This document shows, one piece after another, positions 12,889-13,840 of a stretch of DNA of 13,840 nt. Numbering within the stretch: the first letter of the stretch is position 1; every line of letters begins with the position of its first letter. Both the position numbers and the translations under genes were made by a program. This DNA comes from an uncultured bacterium. GTDB lineage: Bacteria > Bacillota > Clostridia > Oscillospirales > Oscillospiraceae. The notes beneath the pieces were generated by a model. The model had not been told where the DNA came from and searched no databases. It was given only the letters and a program-made list of their open reading frames with translations. The stretch lies in contig CASEKM010000012.1 in the NCBI GenBank assembly GCA_949288405.1, positions 1-13,840 of the forward strand, given 5' to 3'.

Positions 12889-13840
12889 AGCCTGTCACCG
12901 TTATGACCATCTTCGGCACCCGGCCGGAGGCCATCAAAATGGCCCCCCTGGCCCTGGAGCTCTCCCGGCGGGAGAACATCCGGGCCCTGTGCTGCGTCAC
13001 CGCCCAGCACCGGGAGATGCTGGATTCCGTGCTGGAGATCTTCCGGCTCAAGCCCGACTACGACCTGAATATCATGGAGCCCCGGCAGACCCTGTCCACC
13101 ATCACCTCCAAGTGCCTGCTGGGCATGGACGGGGTGCTGGAGGAGGCCAAGCCCGACCTGGTGCTGGTCCACGGAGATACCTCCACCACCTTCGCCGGGG
13201 CCCTGTCCGCCTTCTACCACCAGGTGCCCGTGGGCCACGTGGAGGCCGGCCTGCGCACCTATGACAAGTGGTCCCCCTTCCCGGAGGAGATGAACCGGAA
13301 GATGGTGGGGGCCATCGCCGACCTGCACTTCTGCCCCACCGTCACCAACCGGGACAACCTGGCCCGGGAGAACATCAAGACCGGGGTGTTCCTCACCGGC
13401 AACACGGTGATCGACGCCCTTCAGACCACAGTGAAGGAGCGCTTCACCTTCCAGGAGGAGATCCTCAACCGGCTGGACTACCAGAACCGGAAGGTGATCC
13501 TGGTCACCTGCCACCGGCGGGAGAACTATGGGCAGCCCATGGCCAACATCATGACCGCCCTGCGGCGCATCGCCGACGCCTTCCCGGAGGTGGAGCTGGT
13601 CTACCCCGTCCACCTGTCCCCGGTGGTCCAGGAGGCCGCCCACAAGTACCTGGACGGCCACCCCCGCATCCACCTCATCGCCCCTCTGGCGGTGGACGAG
13701 ATGCACAATCTGATGGCCCGCAGCTATCTGGTGATGACCGACTCCGGCGGCCTTCAGGAGGAGGCCCCCGCCCTGGGCAAGCCGGTGCTTGTCCTGCGGA
13801 AGGAGACCGAGCGGCCCGAGGCCGTCCAGGCGGGCACCGT
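12885..13840 (+). CDS. wecB: UDP-N-acetylglucosamine 2-epimerase, non-hydrolysing (3'-truncated by window)
   Basis: The enzyme interconverts UDP-GlcNAc and UDP-ManNAc in the cytoplasm, supplying ManNAc units for wall or capsule polymers. The 318 residues visible include FGTRPEAIKMAPL (10-22), HGDTSTTFAGALSAF (96-110; Asp98), VGHVEAGLRT (116-125; Glu120), PFPEEMNRK (131-139), TGNTVIDAL (171-179), CHRRENYG (209-216; His210), TDSGGLQEEAPALGKPVL (285-302) and RKETERPEAVQAG. All expected substrate and catalytic motifs are intact. The family is about 370-385 residues, so some 55-65 residues lie beyond the edge. The ATG overlaps the tagO stop by the ATGA arrangement, and GAGGAG lies 11 bases upstream, so the two genes are translationally coupled. 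This pairing fits TagO-primed, ManNAc-containing linkage units. MnaA is the Bacillus name. Confidence 0.96.
   Translation, partial: MKPVTVMTIFGTRPEAIKMAPLALELSRRENIRALCCVTAQHREMLDSVLEIFRLKPDYDLNIMEPRQTLSTITSKCLLGMDGVLEEAKPDLVLVHGDTSTTFAGALSAFYHQVPVGHVEAGLRTYDKWSPFPEEMNRKMVGAIADLHFCPTVTNRDNLARENIKTGVFLTGNTVIDALQTTVKERFTFQEEILNRLDYQNRKVILVTCHRRENYGQPMANIMTALRRIADAFPEVELVYPVHLSPVVQEAAHKYLDGHPRIHLIAPLAVDEMHNLMARSYLVMTDSGGLQEEAPALGKPVLVLRKETERPEAVQAGT

Noticed and set aside
1..13840. CRISPR array, insertion sequence, prophage or tRNA gene
   Set aside because: No direct repeat series, transposase or phage-like gene, or cloverleaf-type sequence was seen in the window.

Overview
The window is GC-rich, with mostly G/C third codon positions, and looks like the chromosome of a spore-forming, Gram-positive clostridial bacterium. 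The gene set and protein style fit the Oscillospiraceae (Flavonifractor/Lawsonibacter-like), but that is inference. The start of a dipicolinate synthase gene (spore core), an infC-rpmI-rplT operon, TagO plus UDP-GlcNAc 2-epimerase, and an SLH-domain secreted protein support it. No tRNA, rRNA, CRISPR array, transposase or phage gene is visible.

Layout. Positions 1-438 (minus): 5' half of dpaA/spoVFA, cut by the window edge. Positions 573-4456 (minus): a likely three-gene operon, read antiporter-like transporter, then cytidylate-kinase-like protein, then a family 2 glycosyltransferase fused to a C-terminal MarR-type winged helix; a strong terminator follows. Positions 4457-4896: divergent promoter region. 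Positions 4897-6267 (plus): a secreted SLH plus PuuD-type (peptidase C26) protein behind a near-consensus promoter. Positions 6307-6415: a convergent terminator pair with a perfect 22-bp-arm palindrome wedged between. Positions 6438-7656 (minus): rplT, rpmI, infC, with infC apparently starting at AUC and preceded by a structured leader with an attenuator-like hairpin. Positions 7923-9416 (minus): gltX. Positions 9543-10370 (minus): a nitrilase-superfamily amidase. Positions 10652-11656 (plus): trpS, divergent from the amidase. Positions 11716-13840 (plus): tagO, then a UDP-GlcNAc 2-epimerase gene that runs off the edge.

How the parts work together. Most of the window is housekeeping: translation (IF3, L35, L20, GluRS, TrpRS) and the lipid-linked and UDP-ManNAc steps of wall-polymer synthesis. 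The accessory interest lies in the minus-strand operon ending in the glycosyltransferase-MarR fusion, the surface-type amidotransferase-fold hydrolase, and several regulatory structures. The latter are the AUC start of infC, the 53-bp palindrome, an inverted repeat between the amidase and trpS promoters, and a palindrome at the antiporter promoter. Promoters were assigned by eye from -35/-10 matches and spacing; functions rest on recognised motifs, with no database search.
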